The translations under genes were made by a program, and so were the position numbers. The notes below the pieces were generated by a model that had not been told where the DNA came from, searched no databases, and was given only the letters and a program-made list of their open reading frames with translations. Shown piece by piece: positions 41,077 through 51,961 of a stretch of 64,000 nt of DNA; position 1 is the stretch's first letter, and each line of letters opens with the position of its first letter. Origin of the DNA: Amphibalanus amphitrite (lineage: Eukaryota; Arthropoda; Thecostraca; Balanomorpha; Balanidae); contig NW_024881501.1 of the NCBI RefSeq assembly GCF_019059575.1, positions 2,465,001-2,529,000 of the forward strand. The letters run 5' to 3'.

Positions 41077-43713
41077 ATGGGCAAGCCAGACACCAACACA
41101 GACATTGAGTCGCTGAAAGCGAAACGCACCAAAGACCGAAGCAAAGCTACAAAATTGTCGAATGATCTAAAGCGCCTCTACACTCAGGTAGATCAAGGCA
41201 ATCAGAATGCAGACAGACATGAGTTGGACTACACGATAGAACTCGCTGAAGGCCATCTTTCGCAGATGGACGAGCTGAACTCGCAGCTGAGTGAGCTGGG
41301 GTTAGAGGATGAATCCCCTCACTACGCGGAGCTTCACAGAGCAGTCGGCCTGGGTAAGCGTCTTCTCGCAGACGCAAGTAAGAGGAACGAGACTGCACCT
41401 GTTGTGACACAGGTCGTAGCTCCTCAGAACCATTTCAAACTGAATTTCACGCTTCCAAAGTTCAATGGAGACCTCATGGCTTGGCAAGAGTTTTGGGAAC
41501 TGTACGAAGCGTCAGTACACCAAAACAGTGCCTACTCCCCAGTGCAGAAGCTATACTACCTGAGACAGCATCTCGATGGAGCTGCAGCGCGGTCAATTCA
41601 GGGCTTGCAGTTGACAGCAGACAGCTATGAGATCGCTGTTCAAACACTGAAGGAGAGGTTCGGAAAGGACAGCCTGAGGAAGGACACCATCATCGCCAAG
41701 CTGCTCAGCCTGCCGACGGTGGCAAGCACCGACAATCTGAAGTCACTGAGACGTCTGGTGGATGATGTGACGACCGGAGTCGCTTCTTTGAAGACACTCA
41801 AAGCCGAACACACTGGTGATGTTCTTCTACCCGTCCTGAAAGGGAAGATTCCACCTCCCTGGCGTCTTCAGTGGGCGAGGCAGCGGGGACAGACCACGGA
41901 CCAAGAACGAGGAGAGTTCGCAGAATTTCTCGCATTTCTACAGAAAGAAGTGGGGTATCTCGAGGAGGCCGCTCAAGTACCATGCAGCAAGGCTACTGAT
42001 GACAGCTGTCCAATGGTACAGAAAGCGACAACAAGTGTGCTGAACACCCAGCGAGTTCAGGCAACGCCAGCTCAAAAACCGTGCCCTGTGTGTAAGGGAT
42101 CTCATCGTCTCGACAAGTGTTCGCGGTACCTGGAGATGACCGTGGAGGACCGCTGGACGACGGTGAAGAGGGTAAGGGCCTGCTTCCGCTGTCTCGGACG
42201 TCACTTCATCAAAGACTGTAGGAGTGGCAATTGCAGGCACTGTCAGGGTTCGCATCATACATCTCTACATCGTCACCAAGCCCCAGCGCCAGAGCCTGCA
42301 CCTGCTCCTCTCGCCAGCTCTGTTCCCTACAGTCCTGCTGTACCACCTCCCGCGCCGGTACCTCCAACAGTTAGCACGCATCCATCAGTCTCTCAAAATC
42401 AACGGCCAGAACCTTCCACTTCCAGCCACGGCCAGCACTCCCATCCCAGCATGCGCTACGCAGCTCAGCGTACTACATCACAGTGTTACATTCAGACTGC
42501 GCTGGTGGTGGGGAGAGGGCCACGCGGACCCAAGATGCTGAGAGCCCTGCTGGATGGTGGGTCCGACGCTTCTTATATCAGGAAGACGGTCGCCGAAGAG
42601 ATGAGTCTGGACGTCATCGGCTCCGACACATTCGCTTGCGTCGGCTTCCAGGAGAGAGCAGAGGAGCCACGGTCATACGATCGCGTCGCAGTCGACCTAC
42701 AGAACCGACACGGAGGTGAAGCGAGGAGATTCGAGCTGTGGTGTTGTGACCGCCTGTGCGCACCTCTACCACCGGCAGAGCGGCCCGAGGGATTGGACGA
42801 GAACATCGAACTGGCCGACGACTTCAGCGGTGGCCAGGTGGACATCCTGATAGGGACAGACCAGTACTACAAGGTCGTGCTGCGGGATTGCGTCGTTCTA
42901 GATGAATCCCTGAGAGCACTGGATACGATCTTTGGCTACGTGATCCACGGGAAGGGCACTGCAACAGGACAGTCCACTCGACATGTATACCACTGTCAAC
43001 AAGTGGAACAAATGTGGGACCTCGATTCCATGGGTAAAACTCCGGACCCTGAGGCTCAAAACCTCCAACGAGAACCCGAGGGAAACTCGCAAGAAGAGCG
43101 CTATGGGCCGGAACTAGAAGCTGAGGTCCCGAGATCCGTCCATCCTCATGGTGAAGACGTGGTCTTCCAAGTCTTCTGCGACGAAGCCAGCAAGACTTGC
43201 TGTGCCGTCGTGCACGCTGCCTACGGTGGGGAGCCTCAGCTGGTGGCGACAGAAGCCAGACTGCCCCCTCTGACAATGGCCAGCAGTCAAAATCAGAGAA
43301 TCGAGGAATCGGAAGATCCGACGAAGGAGCTAGAGAACACCAGCCCCTTCCAAGCCAAGAGTCAAGTACTCGACGTGCTCACAGACGACGAAACGAGACC
43401 GTCACAGAGCTGTGCGAGTGCGGGGGCTGCCTCGACTCGCACAACGCACACCAGAGGGCCATTCCTTCCGACGGACTGTTCCCATCGGAAACAAGCGATC
43501 AACATAACATCGTGGGTGCTGCGGCTCATCCATAGCCTGCGCTTTCGAAAGGAGCAGCGAGCTAACGGACCACCCAGACCCAAGAAGCAGCGCAACGCTC
43601 TGTATTGGTGCATCAAACTGGCTCAGCGGAGTGCGGAGGTTCTCCGACTCCCTAGTCCCAGTCTTCGTCCGAGTGTGGAGCTTCTTCGACTTCTAAGTCA
43701 CAGTTCCATCTGA
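41077..43713 (+). CDS. gag: BEL gag-protease with deleted pol
   Basis: ATG 41077 opens an 878-residue frame. Residues 1-110 are charged and helical. The DUF1759-type Gag core follows (LPKFNGDLMAWQEFWELYEA; LYYLRQHLDGAAARSIQGL). Cysteine motifs are CPVCKGSHRLDKC, CFRCLGRHFIKDC and CRHCQGSHHTSLH. An aspartic protease of the BEL type has ALLDGGSDASYI, with DGGS in place of DTG/DSG. After the RT entry (QMWDLDSMG) the frame passes to FQVFCDEASKTCCAVVHA, the start of RNase H, and then INITSWVLRLIHSLRF from the pre-integrase region. About all of RT and integrase is gone, without disturbing the frame. The product may still package element RNA. Confidence 0.9.
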   Translation: MGKPDTNTDIESLKAKRTKDRSKATKLSNDLKRLYTQVDQGNQNADRHELDYTIELAEGHLSQMDELNSQLSELGLEDESPHYAELHRAVGLGKRLLADASKRNETAPVVTQVVAPQNHFKLNFTLPKFNGDLMAWQEFWELYEASVHQNSAYSPVQKLYYLRQHLDGAAARSIQGLQLTADSYEIAVQTLKERFGKDSLRKDTIIAKLLSLPTVASTDNLKSLRRLVDDVTTGVASLKTLKAEHTGDVLLPVLKGKIPPPWRLQWARQRGQTTDQERGEFAEFLAFLQKEVGYLEEAAQVPCSKATDDSCPMVQKATTSVLNTQRVQATPAQKPCPVCKGSHRLDKCSRYLEMTVEDRWTTVKRVRACFRCLGRHFIKDCRSGNCRHCQGSHHTSLHRHQAPAPEPAPAPLASSVPYSPAVPPPAPVPPTVSTHPSVSQNQRPEPSTSSHGQHSHPSMRYAAQRTTSQCYIQTALVVGRGPRGPKMLRALLDGGSDASYIRKTVAEEMSLDVIGSDTFACVGFQERAEEPRSYDRVAVDLQNRHGGEARRFELWCCDRLCAPLPPAERPEGLDENIELADDFSGGQVDILIGTDQYYKVVLRDCVVLDESLRALDTIFGYVIHGKGTATGQSTRHVYHCQQVEQMWDLDSMGKTPDPEAQNLQREPEGNSQEERYGPELEAEVPRSVHPHGEDVVFQVFCDEASKTCCAVVHAAYGGEPQLVATEARLPPLTMASSQNQRIEESEDPTKELENTSPFQAKSQVLDVLTDDETRPSQSCASAGAASTRTTHTRGPFLPTDCSHRKQAINITSWVLRLIHSLRFRKEQRANGPPRPKKQRNALYWCIKLAQRSAEVLRLPSPSLRPSVELLRLLSHSSI

Positions 43714-44346
43714 GTGCGGAGGTTCTCCGACTCCAGCAAGCAATCCTACTATCCTGAGATTCGCAAGTAACTACTGTATTGTTGTGTCTTTTTCAGTCAT
43801 CCATCATTCAAGTATCATGCTTTCGTTCAACGTTTCCTGTGGCAAACGCATCACAACTTACGTCATTTCCCGACGTCCCGTCAACTTGCATTTTCCTGAT
43901 TTGCCCAATGCCCAGTATCTTTTCATTAGCGAAAAGTCACTCATCGTCGCCACTTTGCCCATTTTCCTCAAACCATCGAACGTTCCCAGTTGTGTTACAT
44001 TGTGCGTTTATTTACTCATGTTTGTATCATTAGCAGGACAACATGGAGACGATTATGCTCAGCAGTCAGCGATGGCGAGGCCGGAGACTGGCTGGCGGAC
44101 CGGGCGGGACCGGACCCAGTACATGCCCGCGATACCCGATCTCCGCATGCTGCAGCCCGTGGCTCCGGACTGTCTCCCCGGGCGCCACTCGACCGGATCC
44201 TGGCCCGTGCGCGCGTCGGCGCGGCGTGGACCAGCCTGGACTTGGAGCCGGGAGACACTCGACGGCTGGCGTGTCGTCATGGTGACATCCGACGGATACT
44301 TGTGTTCAAGAAGAGAAAAAAACCTTTGTTTTTTTGGTGGGGAGTA
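43714..44346 (+). other. Non-coding 3' internal region of BEL element
   Basis: Begins with a direct repeat of GTGCGGAGGTTCTCCGACTC (43632 and 43713), probably a deletion or slippage scar. It ends with the polypurine tract. Open frames here have no recognisable domain. Confidence 0.6.
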
Positions 44347-45449
44347 TGTGGAGTGTGGGCCCCTGCAGAGGTAAACCGGCAGCTCTGGCGCCGCGGTCGG
44401 TGCTAGGCAGCGGCGGCGTTCTCCCCTCCCCTCCCCGTCGGGACCCATCCGCGACAGTCCCGGCGTGATTTGGTGTGCCGTCGCGTGAGAAGTGTATTTG
44501 TGTTGTTACTTGCTATCGATTGTTGTGTTTATTATTACGTCGCGTACCACGGGGCTGTGATGCTTGTGTGCCTTGTATCGCGTTGGCGGGCGCTCCGCCG
44601 GCCGCTGCCCGCGCTCGCTGTAGCGCCGGCCAATCAGAGGGCCGGGCCGGGCGGCTAGCCCCAGGCGCCGGCCGAACTGACCTGGGGTCGGGACTCGGAG
44701 CGGCAGTCAGTCGGCTCTCGATCTCTGCGCGGTACGTGCCCGTCCGGACACGTGCTCTCTGAGCTCGGGCGTCGCTCCGGCGATTTGAGGCCGTCCCAAT
44801 AATCTAATACTGGTGGTTCGCCCTTGTGGACGACCATTTTGATGCCAGTATTCCCCCTAAATCTAATACGTTTGCATCTCTACGGAGTATGGTTTCGGCC
44901 GTTCGGTCGAACCTACTCGTAAAGTTTCCTTAGCAATTTCCCATAGTTATCCTCTCTTAATCTGGCTTAGCTCCAGTTTAACTCCGGATATAGCGCCGTT
45001 TCACCTCAGGGTTAACACACGACATACAATCGCGCACATCAGCGGGATGCGCTCATGTTCGACGGCTCGATGCGTCTGACTCGTTCTTGGATTCGTGTTT
45101 GTCTCTGCTGGCAAGTGTCTAACCAGCTCATGTCTTGTTCTTGATTTGTCTTGATTTTCGGCACGCATGAGTAAGACTTGTGCGGAGGTTTCTCCGACAA
45201 GGCTCTCGACAATACATTTAAGACGTGCCAAGTACAGCTTTGACCTGGCGGTCGCGGTGATCAGTCGGCTAGTCCATTCTCTCAAATGATACAGTCCACT
45301 TAAAGCTCTCCACACCCACTTCGACTGCACGTCCCCCGCCACAGTAGGGTGCCAACTCGGGCCACTCTCTGTGGATAGCGGCAGGGCCGCTCCAAGTTTC
45401 GACGTGCAGGGCGACCTTTCAACATCAACACGGGGTAGCGGCCACGACA
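44347..45449 (+). repeat. 3' LTR of BEL element
   Basis: 1103 bp, same as 39894-40996 as far as I can read. Confidence 0.93.
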
Positions 45450-45640
45450 CCCTGAACCTCCAATCCTGAACCCTCAATGCATCTCACCGCATTCCGGGGG
45501 TCCGCCAGCTCCCCCACCGTGGTGCCGCAGCCGTGGGCGAGGAACGACATGAGTTCTTCGTCTGTGAAAAGCGAGAGAAATATAGATGATTCCAATGCTA
45601 CTTTAAACGTTGCGTTATCCACCAAGGTGCAGAAGTTTTA
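45450..45640 (-). pseudogene. Unrecognised gene, 5' fragment, cut by BEL insertion
   Basis: The minus frame opens after a TAA near 45640 and reads FCTLVDNATFKVALESSIFL, LFTDEELMSFLAHGCG and DPRNAVRCIEGSGLEVQG up to the insertion. It then continues in phase at 39888-39699. There is no ATG, so the start is upstream by splicing or has been lost. The whole open region is about 120 codons. Whether it is host or transposon-derived cannot be told from sequence alone. Confidence 0.55.
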
Positions 45641-46974
45641 ATGGAGGATGGAAGAGGAGTTTCTATCCAGAGGATAACTAAAAACGTTTTCCTGGATAAC
45701 CTGGCGGGGAACAGTTAACCTATTCCGAGATATCCCTTTAACGCAAGCGCGAGCGTTTAGCGATCGGCATTTTCCATTTGCGACTGAGCGCTAAAAACCG
45801 CGTCAAAATTTTTGTTTTATATAGGGCATCATAGGTGCAAAATATGAGCGAATTCGAAGGGGTCATGGTGTATGTACATTAGGGTGGGGCGAAAAACACT
45901 TTTTTTGGAAAGTGCAAGGCATAACTAGTGAACAACTTGGGCCATAGTTTCAAATGAACACATGCAAAATCTTAAGCCGATCGGTCAAGCTTAGACATGA
46001 GCGCATTTGCGATGAATGAAGGTCTGCAAACGCTTTCAGGCGTTGCAGTCTCTAATGCTAAGGAGCCGTTGCGATTGGTGTGTAACACCGGAATAAAAGC
46101 GATTCGCGAGAAAAGACAAGATCAGTGGACTAATGATGGCGTATTTCATCAATGCTGAATCCCACGGGCCGACCCAGGGTCCCTTTATCATCAACATGGA
46201 TCCGGATCCTGGATCTAACGAATCCCTGGATACAGGATCCGGGTGTCTACATATATCCTTATATTATGTTTTCAAAGTCAATGGCCAATGCATAGGCTAA
46301 TTGTTCATCCATGGATGCCGAATCCTGGATCCAGTGGATGCCGAAACCTGGATCCAGTGGATCCCAGGATCCAGAATCCAGGTAGCTACATTCGTTCATT
46401 TGCTGTGTCATCAGTGATAATGCAGATAGAAATTTGCCTGCAAGTACGAATTCTCGCAGAACAGGTTGGCCAAACGTTTTCCCTCGATACTGAGAGCAGC
46501 TTCATTCGCCAATATCAGCGGATCCTCCAGCCTCTCGAATTGGGCGGGGATTTGCTGTCAGCTGCTGGTTGTCCTCATGCCGCTTTGCGCCGATATGACC
46601 AACAGCGCGGTGATGCCTTTCGGCTTCCGGTAGCACAAACGACACGGTTCAGCTGTTCAGCTGCCTTCGATACACCGGCTTGAAATACGTTTTCAGTCTG
46701 AGGCTGACTGGATTCCGCTTGTGTCTAGTCCTTGAACAGGTTGTTTTCTTCGTGCCGCTTCAACACTACCGTCAAGGTAAGCCCTGACGGTAGTGCTGGA
46801 CACAATAATTTGTAGTCATCAGAACTGACTGTAGCTTCAGCGGCTCGATTCTCTCTGTCTCTCTTCATTATGAGCCATTGATGATCCATGTCAGATAATA
46901 TGTGGACGGCACCGGCTTTAGGACACCTTCTCCCTTGATACTCGAATGGAATGGACCGTGCAAGACGTTAGTCG
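45641..46974. other. No gene seen; GGATCC-rich patch and hairpin
   Basis: Contains a TACATTAGGGTGGGGCGAAA word at 45877 that resembles DNA-transposon ends. A patch at 46195-46385 repeats GGATCC/TGGATCCAGTGGAT words. A perfect 11-bp-arm hairpin (CACTACCGTCA and TGACGGTAGTG) lies at 46767-46797. The hairpin is downstream of the Helitron on its strand, but no CTRR end sits at the usual distance. Confidence 0.5.
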
Positions 46975-47036
46975 TTGCCGGCTCTGCCGCCGCGTGAGTC
47001 TCGGGATGCGAGTGCAGACTTTCATACTGATGATGA

Positions 47037-48126
47037 TTATCGGCAAGCCCGTGTTGTGAGCGCAAAGGCGGGCCGCACCGGGAACTGGCGCCGCCGCCAC
47101 TCGAACGGGAAGGCGTCGTCCGGCGGCTGCAGCGTCAGGCGGGGGATGAGAACCCGGCGGCCGGCCGCGCTGCCGCAGGCCACGGTCGCCTCCAGGAGCC
47201 GGCCGCCGTGGACGGCCACCACCAGGAGCCGGGTGCCGTTACACAGTCCCCTGGCCGGGTCGATGTTTCGGAGCAGGATGACTGGCATGCCGGGCTTCAA
47301 AAGCAGGTGATGAGGCGGGAGGCCCGGCACACACAGCCCGTTGAGGTACTCCTGGGGTACCGGCTCCTGCTCCTCCCCGACGGTGGCGTCTACGCTGAGG
47401 CACTCCACGGCCTGGCCCGGGAAGATGTCGGTGACATAACTGTTCACCGAGTCGACGGTGCTGTTAGTGGGCGCCAGCACGGCGCGGGACGCCATGCTGT
47501 CGGCGTCGGTCAGGTTGCCGAAGGTCCAGTCGATGACGGCCGGCAACTCGGCTTCCAGCACCAGCGCCGGCGGCAGGGTGACCCGTCCCTCGGCGTCTGT
47601 GGGCAGCTCGCCGTTGCCGAGCTGCAGCAGCCAGGTGGAGAACTCTTCCAGCTCGGCCTGTTGGTTCTCCTCCTGCGCCAGCCTGGCGCGCATGTTTTCC
47701 CGCAGCCGGTGTACTCTGAAGTGGCGCCACAGCGGCGAGCGACGGAGACTGGCGTCCACGACGCCTGCCTGGTTGGCGTGCCGGACGACAGGCAGAACCT
47801 GCCGGAAGTCGCCGCCCAGCACCACCACCTTGCCGTCGAACAGCTGATCAGACCCCGTCAGGTCGCGCAGCGTCCGGTCGAGGCCCTCGATGTGGTGCCG
47901 GTGCGCCATCGGAGCCTCATCCATCACGATGAGGCGCGCTAACCGGATCAGCTGGGCGAGCTCGCTCTGGGCGGAGATGTTGAAGATGACGGTGTCGTCC
48001 GGTCGCAGAGGAGCTTTAAAACGGCTGTGAAAAGTCCTCCCGCTGTCCAGCAGTGTAGCGGCGATACCGCTGAACGCCACGGCAAGTGCCACCAGGCCCT
48101 TGGCTCGCACCGCAGAGATGAGCAGA
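47037..48126 (-). pseudogene. Helitron helicase, C-terminal part
   Basis: From the MITE edge the minus frame continues from the Walker A motif with LVALAVAFSGIAATLL and SGRTFHSRFKAPL (motif Ia region). Then come LIVMDEAPMAHRHHIEGLDR (DEA, Walker B), VVVLGGDFRQVLPVV (motif III), RLRENMRAR and LLLKPGMPVILLRNIDP with RLLVVAVHGGRLLEA. It ends at FPVRPAFALTTRACR and a stop. PIF1-type helicases normally continue here with the INKSQGQT motif, which is lost, so the protein is truncated. It would unwind the donor strand during rolling-circle transposition. Confidence 0.9.
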
Positions 48127-48130
48127 TTAA

Positions 48131-48598
48131 AGGGACCCTCCCACCTTCAAAAAAGTTAATGAATTGGCATGAAAGTGATGTCGCTCGGTTCAGAAAGAGC
48201 AAAAACGAATATCTACCAAATTTCATCGAAAAATATTCACCGGTTTTCAAGATATTAGACTTTTACTTTTGTTTACTTTTTGGGATCTCCGCTGTTCCTA
48301 GCGACTTTATTTAAAAGTGCGGCATTTGTTGCGCGCAAAGCAGCATATACCACCGCGTGCTACAAAACGTTTTAGTCAAACATTTAAAAATCGTTAAATA
48401 TCTGCGCTGACGTCACACATTCAGAGGGGTATTCCTATGCATTAGCCCCTCTGAATCAAAATGCTGCAATTTTGAAATTCAATATTTCCGATTTAAGGCA
48501 TTTCTCGATGTTGTGAGTGCCGAAACCGGTAATTGTGAGCCAGGGACCCCATTTTGGCTATCTCAACTCAAATCTAATGTTAAGGTGGGGGGGTCCCT
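48131..48598. mobile_element. TTAA-target MITE in helicase
   Basis: 468 bp flanked by TTAA (48127-48130 and 48599-48602). The inverted ends are AGGGACCCTCCCACCTT and the complement of AAGGTGGGGGGGTCCCT. The TTAA target is typical of piggyBac-type elements. It has no coding capacity. It sits immediately after the Walker A codons of the helicase. Confidence 0.9.
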
Positions 48599-50143
48599 TT
48601 AAACGTAAATGTTTTGCCAGTGCCACCTGGCGCCGTCCAAGAATAGGGCGAGCGGCTCCTGGCCGTCGACCGCGGCCAGCACCGTGTCCACCGCCTGGCG
48701 CTGATCCGGCAGTAGGCCTGGCAGCCGCTGGTCGACGGTGTGCTGAAGGTCGGCACGGTCGAAGTCGACCTCCTCCCGTATAATGGGAGGCAGGCGCCGC
48801 AGCTCCTCGGTCCCCTCCAAGGCGGCGGCCGCTGCTTGGTGTTCAGCTGGCACGGGCGGCAGGCCGAAGTCCTCCAGCGTCTTGCCGGCCCGCTGGAGGG
48901 AGTCGCTGATGCGCAGTAGCACCAGTCCCGTCACCGTCTCCGGCGGCAGCTCTGGGTGGCGGCGGGCGAAGTCTTCTCCCATTGCTGCCTGGAACCGGTG
49001 GAGGAGGGTTGCGGGATCGGCCGGCGCGCAAAATAGCAGCAGCACCACAAACAGCTGCCTGAGCTGGCCGGGGCGCTGGGTGCGGACGGCCTCAGCCAGC
49101 GTCTCCGCCCACTCCTGGTCGTCCTGGAGCAGGCCACGCCGCCGACACGCCTCCTGGTGTGTGCCGCACACCTGGCCGTCCACCGTGCGCAGCTCGGCGA
49201 ATGTCGTGGCGCCGGGGACGTGATGCAGCAATACCCGGAGGTAGAATACATCCCCGTGCCTGGGTGTGAGACTCACCACCCGGCCGATGGTGGGCGCCGC
49301 CTGCATGTTGCGGCGCCGGTGCCACCGCTTCTGGCCGGCGTCCCAGCGGTACTTCTGGGGGAAGTCCGGGTAGAGCACCCGGAGGCACTCGGGGTCCTCG
49401 CCGGCCGACGCCCGATTGTAGGTCATCCAGGCAGTCAGCTGCGTGTGGCGTGGCTCCCCAGCCACTGCCTGCCGCTCCTCCCCAGGCTGGAAGAAGATCA
49501 GCTGATGGTCTTCGAGATGAACCTGTAGCGCCAGCACCGCTGGTGACCGGTCGCTCATCTCGAAGCTGAACAGCCGCCAGCATGCTTCGCTCGCACCAAT
49601 GGAGCGGAGGTCTCGGAAAGCTGCCACCTCGTCCTGACCGGCCTCGATCAGCTGATCTGCGCGGACCATCTGCCGGTCGGAGCCCTTGTAAATGTACATA
49701 AAAAGGTACTTAACTCCGTCCACAGAGGAGCACACCTCCACGTTGATGTGACACTCGTAGCGAAGGCTGAGGAGCGGATTGTAGGGCACGACCCACTGGT
49801 TCGTCACCAGCCTCCCATTGTGTTCCGCCTGCTGGCCGCCGTCCTCGGGTCCGCGCCTCCGGTACTGGGGGTACGTGCGGTCCTCCTGCCAGATGGTCTC
49901 GTGGGAGAGCGGTTTCGGGAACCGTTTGGAGCACTGACCGTCTTTCATGCAGGTGGCGGTTGGCCGAGCAGCGCCGCACTCGTTGTGAACCATGCTGGTG
50001 AGGACAATCTGCTGCACACGGGCCGACTGCGGCGATTCGGTGGGGTCCGGCAGCTCCGCCGAGACGATCGTGTCCGCATCGGCGCCGGTCCGAGGCCGGT
50101 CCTCCGGCTGCAGGATGAGCAGGAGATGACAGTGAGGCAGGCC
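48599..50143 (-). pseudogene. Helitron Rep catalytic region and helicase start
   Basis: Exon 4 begins at an AG acceptor (TTTGTTTGCAG) at 50144. The first residues LPHCHLLLIL are the HUH metal site. After HNECG and CMKDGQCSKRFPK comes VKYLFMYIYKGSDR with the tyrosines that attach to DNA. A long linker follows, then RQAVDTVLAAVDGQEPLALF, the start of the helicase. One base shifts the frame at the end: the Walker A residues GGTGKTFT are present, but in a different phase from the preceding LFLDG. Rep nicks and joins single strands in rolling-circle transposition. The shift and the MITE make this copy inactive. Confidence 0.92.
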
Positions 50144-50329
50144 TGCAAACAAAAAGAAAATGTCAGACTCACAATTTTGATGCGTTCTAGTGTGACCTGG
50201 AATCGCTTGACTGATATTTAAAGATGCTTAGCTTCGGTACGTTAGTATGGTAGAGTAGAGGGTATGCAAACCGACACGCAGCTGTATTTTGTCGTCTTTA
50301 ATACACTGCCACGGACCTAATATTACAAA

Positions 50330-50714
50330 ATGGGTGCCCTCAGATTTAAGTGAATTATATGGAAACGCCAGCGCCTGTACTGGCCGCCTGGCGGGAATAG
50401 TTCGACTGGTTGTCGCAGATGATTTGCGTTAATACGACAGAAGCTAGGCAACCAGCCATGCAGCCGTGTATTGCGGGATAGTCTAACAATAAATGAATTT
50501 ATATTCGCCCGCGGAAGCTGAAGCGACGCGAAGCATTTCTGACTGGTATATCTCAACCGATTGTCGCAGATGATTTGCGTTAAAACGACAGAAGCTAGGC
50601 AACCCGCCATGCAGCCGTGTCTTGCGGGACAGTCTAACAATAAGTGAATTATATGGAAACGCCAGCGCCTGTACTGGCCGGAATAGCTCGACTGGTTGTC
50701 GCAGATGATTTGCT
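50330..50714. repeat. Tandem repeat in intron
   Basis: GACAGAAGCTAGGCAAC, CGCCATGCAGCCGTGT and GGTTGTCGCAGATGATTTGC recur at about 50400-50480, 50560-50640 and 50690-50714. The unit resumes at 51797-51860 after the TTAA element. GGAAACGCCAGCGCCTGTAC occurs at 50360 and 50655. Confidence 0.8.
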
Positions 50715-50718
50715 TTAA

Positions 50719-51792
50719 AGGTAGTGTGCCAGCTTTCCTGGACCGTATGGAGTTAATGGCCCAGATAAGGAGAACCGGATTTTTAGAACTTATCCATACC
50801 TTCAAAACTCATGGAAACGTCTTAAATTCTTCAAATTTTGAGTACCCCAGTGCGAAATTCGCCCCGACGACGGGTTGTCGGTCGTACCCCAACCACATTT
50901 CACACCACTATGAACAATAAATGCACACACTGAAGTCGCTATTACCGATATGCTCATCCAATCAAGTTTCGATAAACCCGTTCATCATCATCTCCTGCGG
51001 TTTCGAACACGCCTGTTAGGTGGTGCGGTAGACCGCGCCCAAAGCCAGGGCCCCGGTAACGTGAGGTAGCCGAGTCGGGGCAGCGTGCGCTGACCCAAGC
51101 CGGGGCCGCGCGTCCTCCCGGTGTCATGTGATAGCCCGGGGCTGCCCGCGGGGATGCGGTAGACCGCGCCCAAAACTGCGGCCCCGGCTTGGGTCAGCGC
51201 ACGCTGCCCCGACTCGGCTACCTCACGTTACCGGGGCCCTGGCTTTGGGCGCGGCTTCTGCTCATACTTTGTGGTGCGGTGGTGGTGCGTCGGGCCGCGC
51301 GCTCTGACTTCGGCCAAGAAAAATGCGTCAGCTGATCATTGTCATTTCTGCCACTTGCGTGTGGGGAAATGGGGTCATAACTTAAGAGACGGCTTTTTCA
51401 TATCAATTATTTTACATAAAATCATATTTCAAACCATAAATAATGTTCGACAGCCAAATAAAAGAAACAATACCAATACAGGCTTACAGTTTAAGGCTCG
51501 ACATTGTGTTGTCTACGATTAGACAGCTGATAACTCATTCCCGCACGTCGTAACTCTATAATGACCTTTGCTTATTGTCACATGTGCGCCGCATTCGCGA
51601 TTGTTGCCGACGCCTGTTTGCAGTTCAGCCCACTACAGTTGTTATACATATCGAAAAACCGATAAACTTTTAGGCGAAAAAGGCACTATTCCAGGCCCAT
51701 TTTTGATTTTTTTTGCGATATTAGGTAAAAACAGAAGCTTCTTATCCTAGGAAAAATAAAATGGGAAATCTTTCAAAGGTGGCACACTACCT
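50719..51792. mobile_element. TTAA-target element, non-coding
   Basis: 1074 bp with TTAA at 50715-50718 and 51793-51796 and perfect 13-bp inverted ends AGGTAGTGTGCCA. The empty site is visible in neighbouring repeat units (GATTTGCGTTAATACGAC). No transposase frame. It contains a long GC-rich palindrome. Confidence 0.9.
51036..51256. repeat. GC-rich palindrome, about 75-bp arms
   Basis: CGCGCCCAAAGCCAGGGCCC at 51036 through GACCCAAGCCGGGGCCGC is repeated in reverse at 51177-51254 with near-perfect match, leaving a loop of about 60 bp. GCGGTAGACCGCGCCCAAA also occurs directly at 51028 and 51156. Confidence 0.9.
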
Positions 51793-51796
51793 TTAA

Positions 51797-51961
51797 TACG
51801 ACAGAAGCTAGGGAACCCGCCATGCAGCCGTGTATTGCGGGATAGTCTAACAATAAGTGAATTTATATTCGCCGTCAAAAGGTAAAACAACGCGAAGCAT
51901 TATGAACTTTACACGACGAAATCTTTTTCACGTTGACTTCTTCGATTGTATTTATTTGGCC
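51797..51961. repeat. Tandem repeat in intron, continuation
   Basis: Resumes the unit broken by the TTAA element, with GACAGAAGCTAGGGAACCCG and GGGATAGTCTAACAATAAG. Confidence 0.75.

Larger units (their letters stand above)
39894..45449 (+). mobile_element. BEL/Pao LTR retrotransposon, internally deleted
   Basis: A 5.6 kb element with 1103-bp LTRs (39894-40996 and 44347-45449) that look identical, and 5-bp target duplications. The single coding frame (41077-43713) covers gag and protease and then jumps over the RT core to remnants near RNase H and the pre-integrase region. RT and integrase catalytic centres are missing, so it is non-autonomous. Yet identical LTRs imply recent movement using enzymes in trans. 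The tract GGTGGGGAGTA at 44336-44346 is a likely polypurine tract. Confidence 0.93.

Noticed and set aside
46767-46797. Hairpin as the Helitron 3' terminus
   Set aside because: The stem is perfect, but no CTRR follows at the usual 10-15 bases on the minus strand, and the helicase is already truncated upstream.
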